A stretch of DNA of 53,053 nucleotides from an uncultured Brevundimonas sp. (lineage in GTDB: Bacteria; Pseudomonadota; Alphaproteobacteria; Caulobacterales; Caulobacteraceae). The position numbers and the translations under genes were made by a program. Of this stretch, positions 31,656 through 41,420 are shown piece by piece. The stretch's first letter is position 1. Every line of letters starts with the position of its first letter. A model generated the notes under the pieces. The model was not told where the DNA came from. It ran no database searches and saw only the letters and a list, made by a program, of their open reading frames with translations. The stretch is from NCBI RefSeq assembly GCF_937863155.1, contig NZ_CALMFB010000007.1, forward strand, positions 1 to 53,053. The letters run 5' to 3'.

Positions 31656-32735
31656 ATGACCCCTCCCCTTTCCGGCGTGCGTATTCTGGAGTTCGACGGC
31701 CTGGGGCCGGTGACCTTCGCCGGCATGATGCTGGCCGACCTGGGGGCCGAGGTGCTGCGGCTGACCCGTGCCGGCGGGGGCGGGGTGTTCGACGATGTCG
31801 GCGGCGCCATCCTGCATCGCGGGCGAACCACGGTGGCGGTGGATCTGAAGTCGGACGCCGACCGCGACCGGGTGCTGGCCCTGGCCGCCGGCGCCGATGC
31901 GGTGATCGAGGGGTTCCGGCCCGGCGTGATGGAGCGGCTGGGCCTGGGGCCGGACGTCCTGGCGGCGCGCAACCCGGCCCTGGTCTATGGCCGTGTGACC
32001 GGCTGGGGCCAGACCGGACCGCTGGCCGATCAGGTGGGGCACGACATCAACTACATCGCCCTGACCGGCGCCCTGCACGCCATGGGCGAGCCGGACCGGC
32101 CGCCGCGCCCGCCGCTGAATCTGGTCGGCGACTATGGCGGCGGGGCGATGATGCTGGTCACCGGCGTGCTGGCGGCCCTGATCCAGGCGCGCCAGACGGG
32201 TCGCGGGCGGGTGGTCGATGCGGCCATGACGGACGGGACGGCCCTGCTGGCGGCCCTGTTTCCGGCCCTGCAGGCGCGCGGCCTGTGGTCGGATCGACGC
32301 GGCGAGAACCTGCTGGACGGCGGGGCGCCCTTCTATCGCTGCTATGGCTGCAGGGATGGCCGGTTCGTGGCGGTCGGGGCGCTGGAGCCGCGCTTCTATG
32401 CGGCGCTGCTGGCGGGCCTGGGCATAGCAGCGGATGAGGCGCCCCAGCATGACATGGCCGGCTGGCCCGCCCTGCACGACCGGTTCGCCGCCCTGTTCGC
32501 CACGCGCGACCGCGACGACTGGGTCACGCATTTCGCGGGGACCGAAGCCTGCGTCACCCCGGTGCTTACCTTTGGCGAAGCGGCCGATCACCCGCACAAC
32601 CGCGCGCGCCAGACCCATGTGTCGGCCGGCATCGTCCAGCCCGCGCCCGCGCCGCGTTTCGACGGTCAGGCGGCGCCGGCGACGGCTGACCGGCCCGCAA
32701 TCAGCCTGGACGACGCCCTGAACTTCTGGGCTTAG
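31656..32735 (+). CDS. CaiB/BaiF family CoA transferase (alpha-methylacyl-CoA racemase-like)
   Basis: A 359-residue family III CoA-transferase fold protein. LSGVRILEFDGLGPVTFAG at the start, the CoA-binding region VIEGFRPGVMERLGLGPDVL and NLVGDYGGGAMMLVTG with the catalytic Asp are visible. Size and sequence are closest to alpha-methylacyl-CoA racemases, which epimerise branched fatty acyl-CoAs before beta-oxidation. The precise substrate is unknown. Its stop overlaps the convergent kinase gene's stop by four bases. Confidence 0.88.
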   Translation: MTPPLSGVRILEFDGLGPVTFAGMMLADLGAEVLRLTRAGGGGVFDDVGGAILHRGRTTVAVDLKSDADRDRVLALAAGADAVIEGFRPGVMERLGLGPDVLAARNPALVYGRVTGWGQTGPLADQVGHDINYIALTGALHAMGEPDRPPRPPLNLVGDYGGGAMMLVTGVLAALIQARQTGRGRVVDAAMTDGTALLAALFPALQARGLWSDRRGENLLDGGAPFYRCYGCRDGRFVAVGALEPRFYAALLAGLGIAADEAPQHDMAGWPALHDRFAALFATRDRDDWVTHFAGTEACVTPVLTFGEAADHPHNRARQTHVSAGIVQPAPAPRFDGQAAPATADRPAISLDDALNFWA

Positions 32736-34492
32736 GCGGACACCGCGGCCGGGTCTTCCTGTGCGCCCTCGGCGCAGGCCATGGCCAGGGTCTGGGCCAG
32801 AAGGACCGGATCGATCGGCTTGGTCAGGAAGGCATAGACCCCCGCCGCCTCCCAGGCCGCGCGATGCACATCCATGGCGTTGGCGGTCAGGGCGATGATC
32901 GGAACTTCATCGCCGGCGGACTGTTCGCGGATGCGGCGCGTGGCCTCCAGCCCGTCCATCACCGGCATCTGCATGTCCATCAGAATGGCGTCATAGCGAT
33001 GCAGGGCCGCCGCCTCGACCGCCTCGGCCCCGTTCTGAACCAGCGTCAGACGGCATCCGTGGGGGGCCAGCAGCAGTTCCAGGATACGGCGGTTCACCTC
33101 ATGGTCGTCGGCCGCCAGGATGGTGCGGCCCGCCAGGCTGGCGGGCGGTGGCGCCGCCGTCGGCGTCTTGCGGGCGCCGGTCTTGACCGGCGCGGCCTGG
33201 GCGACCGCCACGGTCTTCAGCCGGAAACGGAAGGTCGAGCCTTCGCCCTCGACACTCTCGGCCGTCAGATCGCCGCCCATCAGCTCGGCCAGGCGGCGGC
33301 TGATGGTCAGGCCCAGGCCCGTGCCGCCGAACCGGCGCGTGGTGCCGGCCTCGGCCTGCTCGAAGCCGTCGAACACCCGCGCCAGACGTGCGGCGGGGAT
33401 GCCGCAACCGGTGTCGGTCACCGAAATGTCCAGCCGATCCGGCCCCGTCCAGGCCGCGCGCAGCACGATGCGCCCCTCGGTCGTGAACTTCACCGCATTG
33501 GACAACAGGTTGAACACGATCTGCTGGAACCGCAGGGGATCGGTGCGCACGACCTCCGGCAGATCGGCGTCCAGCTCCAGCACCAGACGCACCCCGTTGG
33601 CGGCGGCGCGCGCCTCCCACAGACGGGTCATGGCCGCCAGCTTGTCGCGCAACGGCATGTCGGCCTGTTCCAGCGTCATGCGCCCGGCCTCGATCTTGGA
33701 GAAGTCCAGCACGTCGTTCAGCAGGCCCAGCAGCACGTCCCCGGCGTCGATCAGCATGTCGACATGCTCGCGCTGCTGGCGGTCCAGCCGGGTGCGGCGC
33801 AGCAGATTGGCGGCCGAGATGACGGCGTTCATGGGGGTGCGGATCTCATGGCTGACCACGGCCAGGAAGTCGGACTTGGCGGCGCTGGCCACCTCGGCCT
33901 TGCGGCGTTCGGACTGGGCCTCGTCGCCGGCGGCGCGCAGGGCGCGCGTCGACCCCAGGGTCTGGCGCACCACGGCGACCAGATGGGCGACATAAAGCAG
34001 GCCCCCGACCGCGATCAGCATCAGCACCGGATCGCGGAAGGCTATGGCGCTCAGGACCGGCAGACCCAGGAAATACAGGCCGTGTGGGATCACCGAAGAC
34101 ATCAGCAGCGCCCGGCTGTGATGCATGTGCATGCTGACGTGCAGCAGGCCGCCGGCCGCCTGGATCATGGCGAAGACGCGGCCCGGCTCTCCGCCCGCGA
34201 ACCACAGATAGGCCGAGATGCTGCCGTAGATCAGCACATTCAGCGCCGCCGACATACAGCACAGCACACGGCGGCTGACGCTGGGTTCGGCATCAGGCGA
34301 CTGGCGCAACGGGGCGAACACGATCCAGTCCACGCCCTGACCCGCCACGACCACCGCGAACCACACCACAGGCCAGATCGACGGCGCCGTGACCCAGGCC
34401 ACCAGCCCGATGAAGGCCGCCAGCGCCAGACGCGTCGGCAGTTCGCGATAGCGGACCTGCGCCACGATGGCGTACGGCGTGATGCTGGTCAT
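32732..34492 (-). CDS. Hybrid histidine kinase with receiver domain
   Basis: A 586-residue hybrid kinase. The N-terminal 180 residues hold about six membrane segments of an unnamed sensor type. HisKA follows with His215 in VVSHEIRTPMNAV; the ATPase has NLLSNAVKFT, DTGCGIP and FGGTGLGLTIS. A C-terminal receiver domain has the acidic pocket (LAADDHE) and phospho-acceptor Asp506 in LMDMQMPVMDG, and the conserved Lys in FLTKPIDP. A phosphorelay through a separate Hpt protein is expected; none is nearby. The ATG is preceded by GAGGAG; a TTG 12 codons upstream is less likely. Confidence 0.9.
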   Translation of the reverse strand: MTSITPYAIVAQVRYRELPTRLALAAFIGLVAWVTAPSIWPVVWFAVVVAGQGVDWIVFAPLRQSPDAEPSVSRRVLCCMSAALNVLIYGSISAYLWFAGGEPGRVFAMIQAAGGLLHVSMHMHHSRALLMSSVIPHGLYFLGLPVLSAIAFRDPVLMLIAVGGLLYVAHLVAVVRQTLGSTRALRAAGDEAQSERRKAEVASAAKSDFLAVVSHEIRTPMNAVISAANLLRRTRLDRQQREHVDMLIDAGDVLLGLLNDVLDFSKIEAGRMTLEQADMPLRDKLAAMTRLWEARAAANGVRLVLELDADLPEVVRTDPLRFQQIVFNLLSNAVKFTTEGRIVLRAAWTGPDRLDISVTDTGCGIPAARLARVFDGFEQAEAGTTRRFGGTGLGLTISRRLAELMGGDLTAESVEGEGSTFRFRLKTVAVAQAAPVKTGARKTPTAAPPPASLAGRTILAADDHEVNRRILELLLAPHGCRLTLVQNGAEAVEAAALHRYDAILMDMQMPVMDGLEATRRIREQSAGDEVPIIALTANAMDVHRAAWEAAGVYAFLTKPIDPVLLAQTLAMACAEGAQEDPAAVSA

Positions 34493-34632
34493 GCGCAGTC
34501 TCCTCACCAATTGTCGCAATAGCTCCAAAATCGAAAGGATTGGTTGAGGCGCGCGGACGGCGTATGGCTGGGCTTATGGAACGCACAGGCGTGGCCACGC
34601 GTTGGCCAGCCGACAATCGGGGGAAATACGCC

Positions 34633-34893
34633 ATGAACCGCAAGATCATCGTCGCCGCGTCGGCCATCGGCCTGATGCTGGGCCTCACCGCCTGCGACAA
34701 TTTCCAGACGCCTCAGGACCAGGGCGTCGAGACCGCGCCCGAAGCGGTCGAGCCGGTGGCGCCCGCCGCCGAAGACGCCGCGGCCGACGCCGCCGCCACC
34801 GCCGCCCCGCCGGTCGACAGCACCGCCCTGCCGCCCGAGAAGCGGTCGTCGGAACAGTCGGTCCAGCCGGAAAGCGAGACCCTGTTCTACTGA
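34633..34893 (+). CDS. Small lipoprotein, function unknown
   Basis: An 86-residue protein. MNRKIIVAASAIGLMLGLTAC is a lipoprotein signal with the lipobox LTAC, so the mature chain is anchored through Cys21. The remaining 65 residues are acidic, alanine- and proline-rich and probably unstructured. An in-frame ATG region upstream (from 34540) lacks a signal and is rejected. It stands 65 bases before tamA and may belong to that envelope-assembly transcript. Confidence 0.75.
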   Translation: MNRKIIVAASAIGLMLGLTACDNFQTPQDQGVETAPEAVEPVAPAAEDAAADAAATAAPPVDSTALPPEKRSSEQSVQPESETLFY

Positions 34894-34957
34894 CGCCACA
34901 CCGGCGCCCCAACCGCGTGACACAGGCGGCCCCTCGCCGCCCCTGACAGGATTCCGA

Positions 34958-36760
34958 TTGACCGCCCGGCCGCCTTCGCTGATCGCCATTTCCGTCGCCG
35001 CCCTGGGCCTGTGGTCCGTGTGCGCCGATGGCGCCCAGGCCGAGCCGCGCGCCCAGATTCGCGGCGAGATCGACGGCGCCCTGCGCGATCAGATCGCCCG
35101 CGCCATCGGCGAGGCGGACGATCCCCCGGCCAACCGGTTCGAGGCCCGACGCCGCGCCCGCGACGCGGCCTCGGCCGCCGAGGCCCTGCTGCGGTCCGAA
35201 GGCTATTATCAGCCCGAGATCGAGGATGTGGTCGAGGGCGAGACCACCCCGGTCGCCATTGTGCGGATCACGCCGGGCCGCCGCTTCACCCTGACCCCGC
35301 CGGCGATCAACTGGCTGGCTCCCGAACCGCCGGACGAGATCGCCGCCCGCGCCGCCGCCGAGGTGGCCCTGACCCCCGGCGATCCGGGCCGCGCCGTCGA
35401 TGTGATCGCCGCCGAAGGCCGCGTCGTCGCCAGCCTGACCCGCCAGGGCTACGCCGACGCCCGCACCGAGCCGCGTCGCGTGGTGGTCGATCACGCCGCC
35501 TTCAGCGTCAACCCCACCTATAATGTCGTGGCCGGTCAGCTGGTGCGGCTGGATGGCGTTCTGGTCGATACGCGCGGTCCGACCCGGCCCGGCTGGGTCG
35601 CGGGCCTGGCCCCCTGGTCCGAAGGCGACCGTTACGACCCCGAGGACGTCGCCGAGCTGGAACGCCGCCTTCTGGAGACCGGCGTTTATGACGGCGTTGG
35701 CGTGGCCCTGGCGCCGCCCGAACGGACGACCGCCCAGGGCCTGCGCCCCGTCATCGTCACCCTGACCGACCGGCCGCGCCGGATCACCGAGGCGGGGGCC
35801 ACCTTCTCGACCGCCGAAGGCTCGGGCGTGGATGTGATCCAGACCCGCTACAACCGGTTCGGCCGTGCCGACACCCTGAGGCTGGAACTGCGTCTGGCGG
35901 ACATCGACAGCCGCATCGGCGCGGACCTGGGTCTGCCGCACTGGGGACGGCCGGGCCGGACGCTGCGCCTGTCGGCGGCGGCCGTGAACGAAGACACCGA
36001 CGCCTATCGCCGGATCGCCCTGGTGATGGCCGCCGACCTGCAACAGCGGATCGGCAAGACGTCGTGGTTCAGCTATGGCGTCGGCCTGGACGCCGGCCAT
36101 TACACCCAGACGCGGTTTGATCCCTTCACCTCGGCGCCGGTGGGGTTCGACCGTGATCTGGCGGTGCTGACCGGCCGGGCGGGCCTGTACTGGGACCAGT
36201 CGAACGATCCGTTGGACCCCACCGCCGGATGGCGGCTCAGCGCCTCGGTCCAGCCGACCGCCGTGGCGGGCGACGACACGGTTCTGTTCCTGAAGACCGA
36301 AAGCCAGGCCACGGCCTATTTCGCCCTGGACCAGGCGGCGCGCACCGTCATCGCCGGGCGCCTGCGCCTGGGCTCCATTGTCGGCGCCGACGAACTGAGC
36401 ATCCCCTCGGACCGGCTGTTCTATTCCGGCGGCGGCGGGTCGGTGCGCGGTTATGAGTATCAGGGCGTGGCCCCGCGCCTGCCCGACAACACCCCGCGCG
36501 GCGGCACCAGCCTGTTCGAGACCTCGATCGAGGCGCGTCGCGGCATCGGCCGCAGCTTCCAGGGCGTGGTCTTCGTGGACGCCGGCACGGTCGGGTTCGA
36601 TGAATATCCCGACTTCTCGAACCTGCGCTACGCGGCTGGGTTCGGGGTCCGTTACAAGCTGCCGTTCGGGCCGATCCGGGCCGATGTGGCCTTCCCGCTG
36701 GATCGCCGTCAAGGCGATGCGGACTTCCAGGTCTATGTCTCGATCGGACAGGCGTTTTGA
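34958..36760 (+). CDS. tamA: Translocation and assembly module outer-membrane protein TamA
   Basis: A 600-residue BamA-family outer-membrane protein. After a signal region (ISVAALGLWSVCADGAQA), POTRA-like domains occupy about residues 30-260 (LLRSEGYYQPEIEDVVEGE; LERRLLETGVYDGVGV) and a beta-barrel follows, with DRLFYSGGGGSVRGYEYQG in the conserved L6-like loop. With TamB it forms an envelope complex that helps insert outer-membrane proteins and probably moves phospholipid. The only plausible start is TTG at 34958. Its stop overlaps the tamB start (TTGA). Confidence 0.9.
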   Translation: MTARPPSLIAISVAALGLWSVCADGAQAEPRAQIRGEIDGALRDQIARAIGEADDPPANRFEARRRARDAASAAEALLRSEGYYQPEIEDVVEGETTPVAIVRITPGRRFTLTPPAINWLAPEPPDEIAARAAAEVALTPGDPGRAVDVIAAEGRVVASLTRQGYADARTEPRRVVVDHAAFSVNPTYNVVAGQLVRLDGVLVDTRGPTRPGWVAGLAPWSEGDRYDPEDVAELERRLLETGVYDGVGVALAPPERTTAQGLRPVIVTLTDRPRRITEAGATFSTAEGSGVDVIQTRYNRFGRADTLRLELRLADIDSRIGADLGLPHWGRPGRTLRLSAAAVNEDTDAYRRIALVMAADLQQRIGKTSWFSYGVGLDAGHYTQTRFDPFTSAPVGFDRDLAVLTGRAGLYWDQSNDPLDPTAGWRLSASVQPTAVAGDDTVLFLKTESQATAYFALDQAARTVIAGRLRLGSIVGADELSIPSDRLFYSGGGGSVRGYEYQGVAPRLPDNTPRGGTSLFETSIEARRGIGRSFQGVVFVDAGTVGFDEYPDFSNLRYAAGFGVRYKLPFGPIRADVAFPLDRRQGDADFQVYVSIGQAF

Positions 36761-39700
36761 CCGAGCCGCAGACGCCAGAGACGCCTGAAACCCCGACCCA
36801 GGCCAAGGTTCGGCGCAAGCGCACGCGCCTGCAACTGGCGCTGCTGATCGTCGGCTGCGTGGTCGCGGCCGTGCTGGTCCTGGCCACCGTGGCCCTGGTC
36901 GGCGGGCGGATGTATCTGCTGTCCGATTCCGGGCGCGGCCTGGTGACCAGCTTCGTCGGCGGCAAGAAGATCGGCCGCTATGGCCGCATCAATGTCGAGG
37001 GGCTGAGCGGCGATCTGTTCGACGATTTCCGGCTGAAGCGCGTCACGGTCACGGACGCCGAGGGCGTCTGGCTGGAGGCCACCGATGTCCGGGTGGACTG
37101 GTCCTACTGGCCCTTGATCCTGCGCCGGTTCCACGCCAGCGAGATTTCCGCCGCCCAGATCCGCCTGATCCGCCGCCCCCTGGTCGAACCCTCGACCGAG
37201 CCGCCCAGCGCCATGCCGCTGGGTATCGACATCGACGCCTTCCACGCCAATGTCGTGCTGGAGGAAGGCTTCAGCCAGGAATACGGCCGCTGGCGCCTGA
37301 CCGGGGCCGCCTCCGTGCCGCGCATGGGGGCCAAGACGGCCGAGGTGAACGCCTACAGCCTGACGCGCCAAGGCGACTACTTGCGCGCGACGGCGACCTT
37401 TGGCGGCGGCCCCTCCGACCTGCGGCTGAACCTGCGCGCCAATGAGGCCCAGGGCGGACCGATCGCCGGGGCGCTGGGCTATTCGCCCAATCAGCCGTTT
37501 TCCGCCACGGCCATCGTGAACGGCGAGATCGTGGACGCCCGCGTGGTCACGGGTCGCTATGTGCCCCTGGTGGTCAAGGGCCGTTATGGCGAGGCGGGCA
37601 CGCGGATCAGCGGCTTCTTCGACTTCGCCGGCTCGGACCTGCTGCGCCCCTTCGCCGAACGGATCGGCCCGTCCGCGCGGTTCGGCTTCGCCGCCGTGCC
37701 CGACGGTCGGGACAAGGATCTTCAGGGCGTGGCCTGGCGCTTGTCGGCGGCCAATCTGAACTCGCATGCGCGCGGCATGATCCGGCTGAAGGACCGCAAT
37801 GCGCCCGAAGGCGTGCGGCTGGAGATCTCCACCCCGTCGCTGTCGCGCCTGACCGGGGCCGATCTGGCGGGGCCGGCGGCCTATACGGGCGTGTTCCGGG
37901 GCGATGCGGACGCCTGGCGCCTGGACGGCGGGGTCAGCCTGCTGAATGCGTCGGTGGCCAGCTATCGCGCCACCCGCATCTCCGGCCCGCTGGACATCGC
38001 CGTGGACAAGGGAAGGATGGATGTCGACGGCGATCTGCGCGCCGTTGGCGGGTCGTCGCAGGGGGTGATCGGCGGACTGCTGGGCGCCGCCCCGCGTGTG
38101 CAAATGGTCGCCCGACGCCAGGCCGACGGCGCCCTGCTTCTGCGCAGCATCGACGCCCAGGGCCAGGCCCTGAGCCTGAAGGGCAGCGGCGGGCGCGGCC
38201 TGAACGGTGGACTGAATTTCCGGGGCAATGCACGGATCACCGATCTGTCGCGCCTCAGCAAGGGCGCCAGCGGCGCCTTCGGCGGCGACATCCAGGCCGC
38301 CAGCGCCCGGTCCGGCGCGCCGTGGACGATCCGCTTCGACGGGCGCGGATCGCGCCTGGCGACGGGCCAGGCCGAACTGGATCGCCTGCTGGGCGCAACG
38401 CCGCGCCTGCAACTGGCCGGCCTGATCCGCGGCGGGCGGATCGAGCTGGACGACGGCCGCCTGACCGGCGCCAATGGCCGCGCCTCGACCAAGGGGCTGA
38501 TCGAGCCGGGCGGGCAGTTGCGGCTGGCGCTGGACTGGTCGGCCCAGGGACCGTTCGCGGCCGGGCCGGTCGAGATCGGCGGGGCCATGACCGGAAACGG
38601 CGCCCTGACCGGCACCCTGGCCCAGCCGCGCGCCGACCTGACCGCCGCCTTCGACCGCATCGACGCCGGCGCGCTGGAGCTGCGGCAGGCGCGACTGGTG
38701 CTGAGCTTCCGCAAGGGCGCCAACGCCTCGGACGGCCGTATCGCGCTGAACGCCGCCTCCAACTATGGCCCGGCGCGCGCTTCGGGCGACTTCTTCCTGG
38801 GCGGCCCCAGCATCCGGCTGAGCGATGTGGACCTGGACGCCGGGGGCGTGACCGCGCGCGGGTCGATCGCCCTGTCGCAGCGCGTGCCGTCCAGCGCCGA
38901 CCTGACCTTCAGCGCCCGGCCCGGCGCCTTCGTCGCGGCCGGCCAGGCCGACGGCCGCGTCCGCCTGACCGAAGGTGGCGGCGATGACAGCGCCATATTG
39001 GACGTCGAGGCGCGCAACCTGCGCCTGGCGGGATCGACCTATGTCATCCGCACCCTGGACCTGGACGGGCGCGGCACGCTGGACCGCCTGCCCTTCACCC
39101 TGGCGGTGGATGTCGGCGGCGCCACGCCGGTGCAGTTCAACGGATCGGGCGTCTATGCGCGCGAAAACCAGGCCCACAGCATCGTGCTGCGCGGCGGCGG
39201 GCGGGTGCGCGAGGTCGCCTTCACCACCCGCAATCCGGCGGTCATCGCCCTGTCCGGCGACGGGCGGGTGGCGCGACTGGACCTGAACGTCGGCGGCGGG
39301 GTGCTGCTGGGCGAACTGCGCCAGGATTCCCAGGCGGCCGTCATCCAGGCCGATCTGACGAGCGTGGAGTTGGGGTCCATCGCGCCGGACCTGCGCGGCC
39401 GGGTGACGGGCAAGGTGTCGCTACGCGGGTCGGGCGACGACCTGACCGGCTCGGCCAACGTCAATCTGCGCCAGATCCGCAGCATCGACGCGCCCGCCGG
39501 CCTGGCGGTGGACGGCGAGCTGAACGCCAGCCTGATCAATGACGAACTGCGCATCCAGGCCAATCTGGCGGACCAGGGCTCGGTCTCGGCCGAGGCGGAT
39601 GTGGTGCTGCCGGTCGAGGCGTCGGCCGCGCCGCTGCGTCTGGCCATCGCCCGCACCCGGACCATGTCGGGCACGGTGGCGGCGCAAGGGCAGATCCAGC

Positions 39701-40980
39701 CGATCTGGGATCTGTTCTTCGGCGGCGAACGCTCGCTGGCGGGCCAGATCGACGCCCGCGCCACCCTGGCCGGCACGCTGAACGAGCCGCGTCTGAATGG
39801 TCGGCTGAACCTGGCCCAGGGCGCCTTCAGCGATAGCCAGACGGGTCTGCGCCTGACGAACGTCACCCTGGCCAGCCGGTTCGACGACACCACCGCCCTG
39901 ATCGAGACCTTCCAGGCGGCCGACGGCGGACGCGGCCAGGTGTCGGGCCAGGGCCGGATCGGCCTGCGCCAGGGGTCGGGCTCTAGCTTCCAGCTGCAAC
40001 TTCAGAATTTCCAGATCCTGGACAATGACTTGGCCCAGGGCCGCGCCTCGGGGCCACTGACCGTCGTGCGGGGTCAGGACGGCAATATCCAGCTGACCGG
40101 CCGCATCGACATCGACGAGGCGCGCATCCACGCCAACCCGCCCGGCTCGAACGGCATCGTCCGCATGGATGTGGTCGAGATCAACCGCCCCGGCGGCGAC
40201 ATCGAAGAGACGGAAAAGCAGGCGCGCGGGCCACAGATCGGCCTGGACATCGCCCTGCGCTCGCCCGGCGGCGATGTGCGGGTGATCGGGCGCGGCCTGA
40301 ACGTCGAAATGACCCTGAACGCGCGGGTCCAGGGCACCATCGCCCGGCCCGTCCTGACCGGCAATGCGGGCGTGGTGCGCGGCGATTACGAGTTCGCGGG
40401 CAAGCGGTTCGTGTTCGACGATCGCGGTACGGTCAGCCTGTCGACCGATCCGCGCCGCATCCGGCTGAACCTGTCGGCGGTGCGCGAAGATCCGGCGCTG
40501 ACGGCCACCATCCGCGTCACCGGCTCGGCCGCCTCGCCCGAGATCGAGCTGACCTCGACCCCCGCCCTGCCGCAGGACGAGATCCTGTCCCAGGTGCTGT
40601 TCGGGCGGTCGGCGTCGCAGCTGTCGCCGTTCGAGGCGGCCCAGCTGGCGGCCGGGGTCGCGGCCCTGGCGGGCGGCGGCGGCTTCGACGTCATCGGCAA
40701 TCTGCGCGAACTGGCGGGGCTGGACCGGCTGTCGTTCGGGGGCGAAGCCTCGGCCCTGACGGTCGCGGGCGGGCGCTACATCACCGACGACGTCTATCTG
40801 GAGATCATCGGCGGCGGCGAAGGCGGCGCGGCGGTGAACGTGGAATGGCAGGTGCGTCGCAACCTGGCCATCAGCTCCAAATTCGGCGGCCAGGGCGAGG
40901 CCAGCCTGTCGATCCGCTGGCGCAAGTCGTCGCGTCCGCCCGGCGCCCGCAGCGACGACCGCCGCCCCAACCGCGAATAG
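36757..40980 (+). CDS. tamB: Translocation and assembly module inner-membrane protein TamB
   Basis: A 1407-residue AsmA-like protein. One N-terminal transmembrane segment (LQLALLIVGCVVAAVLVLA) is followed by a very long periplasmic beta-taco region that could bridge the envelope, and the C-terminal DUF490 domain ends with LRELAGLDRLSFGGEAS and a barrel-like tail. It partners with TamA, encoded directly upstream. Translation starts at TTG overlapping the tamA stop, giving tight coupling. Length is normal for an alphaproteobacterial TamB. Confidence 0.92.
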   Translation: MTEPQTPETPETPTQAKVRRKRTRLQLALLIVGCVVAAVLVLATVALVGGRMYLLSDSGRGLVTSFVGGKKIGRYGRINVEGLSGDLFDDFRLKRVTVTDAEGVWLEATDVRVDWSYWPLILRRFHASEISAAQIRLIRRPLVEPSTEPPSAMPLGIDIDAFHANVVLEEGFSQEYGRWRLTGAASVPRMGAKTAEVNAYSLTRQGDYLRATATFGGGPSDLRLNLRANEAQGGPIAGALGYSPNQPFSATAIVNGEIVDARVVTGRYVPLVVKGRYGEAGTRISGFFDFAGSDLLRPFAERIGPSARFGFAAVPDGRDKDLQGVAWRLSAANLNSHARGMIRLKDRNAPEGVRLEISTPSLSRLTGADLAGPAAYTGVFRGDADAWRLDGGVSLLNASVASYRATRISGPLDIAVDKGRMDVDGDLRAVGGSSQGVIGGLLGAAPRVQMVARRQADGALLLRSIDAQGQALSLKGSGGRGLNGGLNFRGNARITDLSRLSKGASGAFGGDIQAASARSGAPWTIRFDGRGSRLATGQAELDRLLGATPRLQLAGLIRGGRIELDDGRLTGANGRASTKGLIEPGGQLRLALDWSAQGPFAAGPVEIGGAMTGNGALTGTLAQPRADLTAAFDRIDAGALELRQARLVLSFRKGANASDGRIALNAASNYGPARASGDFFLGGPSIRLSDVDLDAGGVTARGSIALSQRVPSSADLTFSARPGAFVAAGQADGRVRLTEGGGDDSAILDVEARNLRLAGSTYVIRTLDLDGRGTLDRLPFTLAVDVGGATPVQFNGSGVYARENQAHSIVLRGGGRVREVAFTTRNPAVIALSGDGRVARLDLNVGGGVLLGELRQDSQAAVIQADLTSVELGSIAPDLRGRVTGKVSLRGSGDDLTGSANVNLRQIRSIDAPAGLAVDGELNASLINDELRIQANLADQGSVSAEADVVLPVEASAAPLRLAIARTRTMSGTVAAQGQIQPIWDLFFGGERSLAGQIDARATLAGTLNEPRLNGRLNLAQGAFSDSQTGLRLTNVTLASRFDDTTALIETFQAADGGRGQVSGQGRIGLRQGSGSSFQLQLQNFQILDNDLAQGRASGPLTVVRGQDGNIQLTGRIDIDEARIHANPPGSNGIVRMDVVEINRPGGDIEETEKQARGPQIGLDIALRSPGGDVRVIGRGLNVEMTLNARVQGTIARPVLTGNAGVVRGDYEFAGKRFVFDDRGTVSLSTDPRRIRLNLSAVREDPALTATIRVTGSAASPEIELTSTPALPQDEILSQVLFGRSASQLSPFEAAQLAAGVAALAGGGGFDVIGNLRELAGLDRLSFGGEASALTVAGGRYITDDVYLEIIGGGEGGAAVNVEWQVRRNLAISSKFGGQGEASLSIRWRKSSRPPGARSDDRRPNRE

Positions 40981-40990
40981 GACGGCCGGA

Positions 40991-41323
40991 TCAGACGATC
41001 TCCAGCACCCGCTCCGGCGGACGGCCCACGCGCACGCCCTTGCCGCTTTCGGCCACCGGCCGTTCAACCAGGATCGGATCCGCGATCATGGCGTCGATCA
41101 AGGCGTCGTCAGTCGCCGCTTTCAGCCCCGCCGCCTCCGGCTCCTTGGCCCGCAGCAGGCCCCGCGCCCCGCCGACCCCGGCGGCCAGACGCACCAGGGT
41201 CGCCCGATCCCAGCCGGTCTTCAGATATTCGACCACCATCGGCTGGACGCCCGCATCGCGCAGCATCTCCAACGCCTTGCGCGACGTGCTGCAACGCGGA
41301 TTGTGGAACAGGGTCACGGACAT
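40991..41323 (-). CDS. arsC: ArsC-family arsenate reductase-like protein
   Basis: A 110-residue thioredoxin-fold protein. The catalytic Cys is in HNPRCSTSRKAL, an Arg in GLLRAKEPE, and DPILVERPVAESGKGVRVGR carries the downstream Arg. These fit glutaredoxin-linked ArsC, which reduces arsenate to arsenite. Spx/YfgD-like paralogues share the fold, and with no ars operator, arsB or acr3 in view, an arsenate role is not proven. Convergent with tamB. Confidence 0.85.
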   Translation of the reverse strand: MSVTLFHNPRCSTSRKALEMLRDAGVQPMVVEYLKTGWDRATLVRLAAGVGGARGLLRAKEPEAAGLKAATDDALIDAMIADPILVERPVAESGKGVRVGRPPERVLEIV

Positions 41324-41420
41324 GGGCGTCTCCTTCTTCGTGTCGATCTAGCGTCCGTTTCGCCGCATCGCCAGCGGCCGACCTTCACCTTTGGCCCCGG
41401 CGGGTCTAGGGTCCGCGCGC

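Noticed and set aside
34685-39177. Two long minus-strand open frames opposite tamA and tamB (675 and 814 codons)
   Set aside because: Both are antisense to well-supported genes and have the same Gly/His/Gln-rich composition without any motif.
40991-41323. An arsenic resistance operon
   Set aside because: Only the ArsC-like gene is present; there is no ArsR, ArsB or Acr3 gene beside it.
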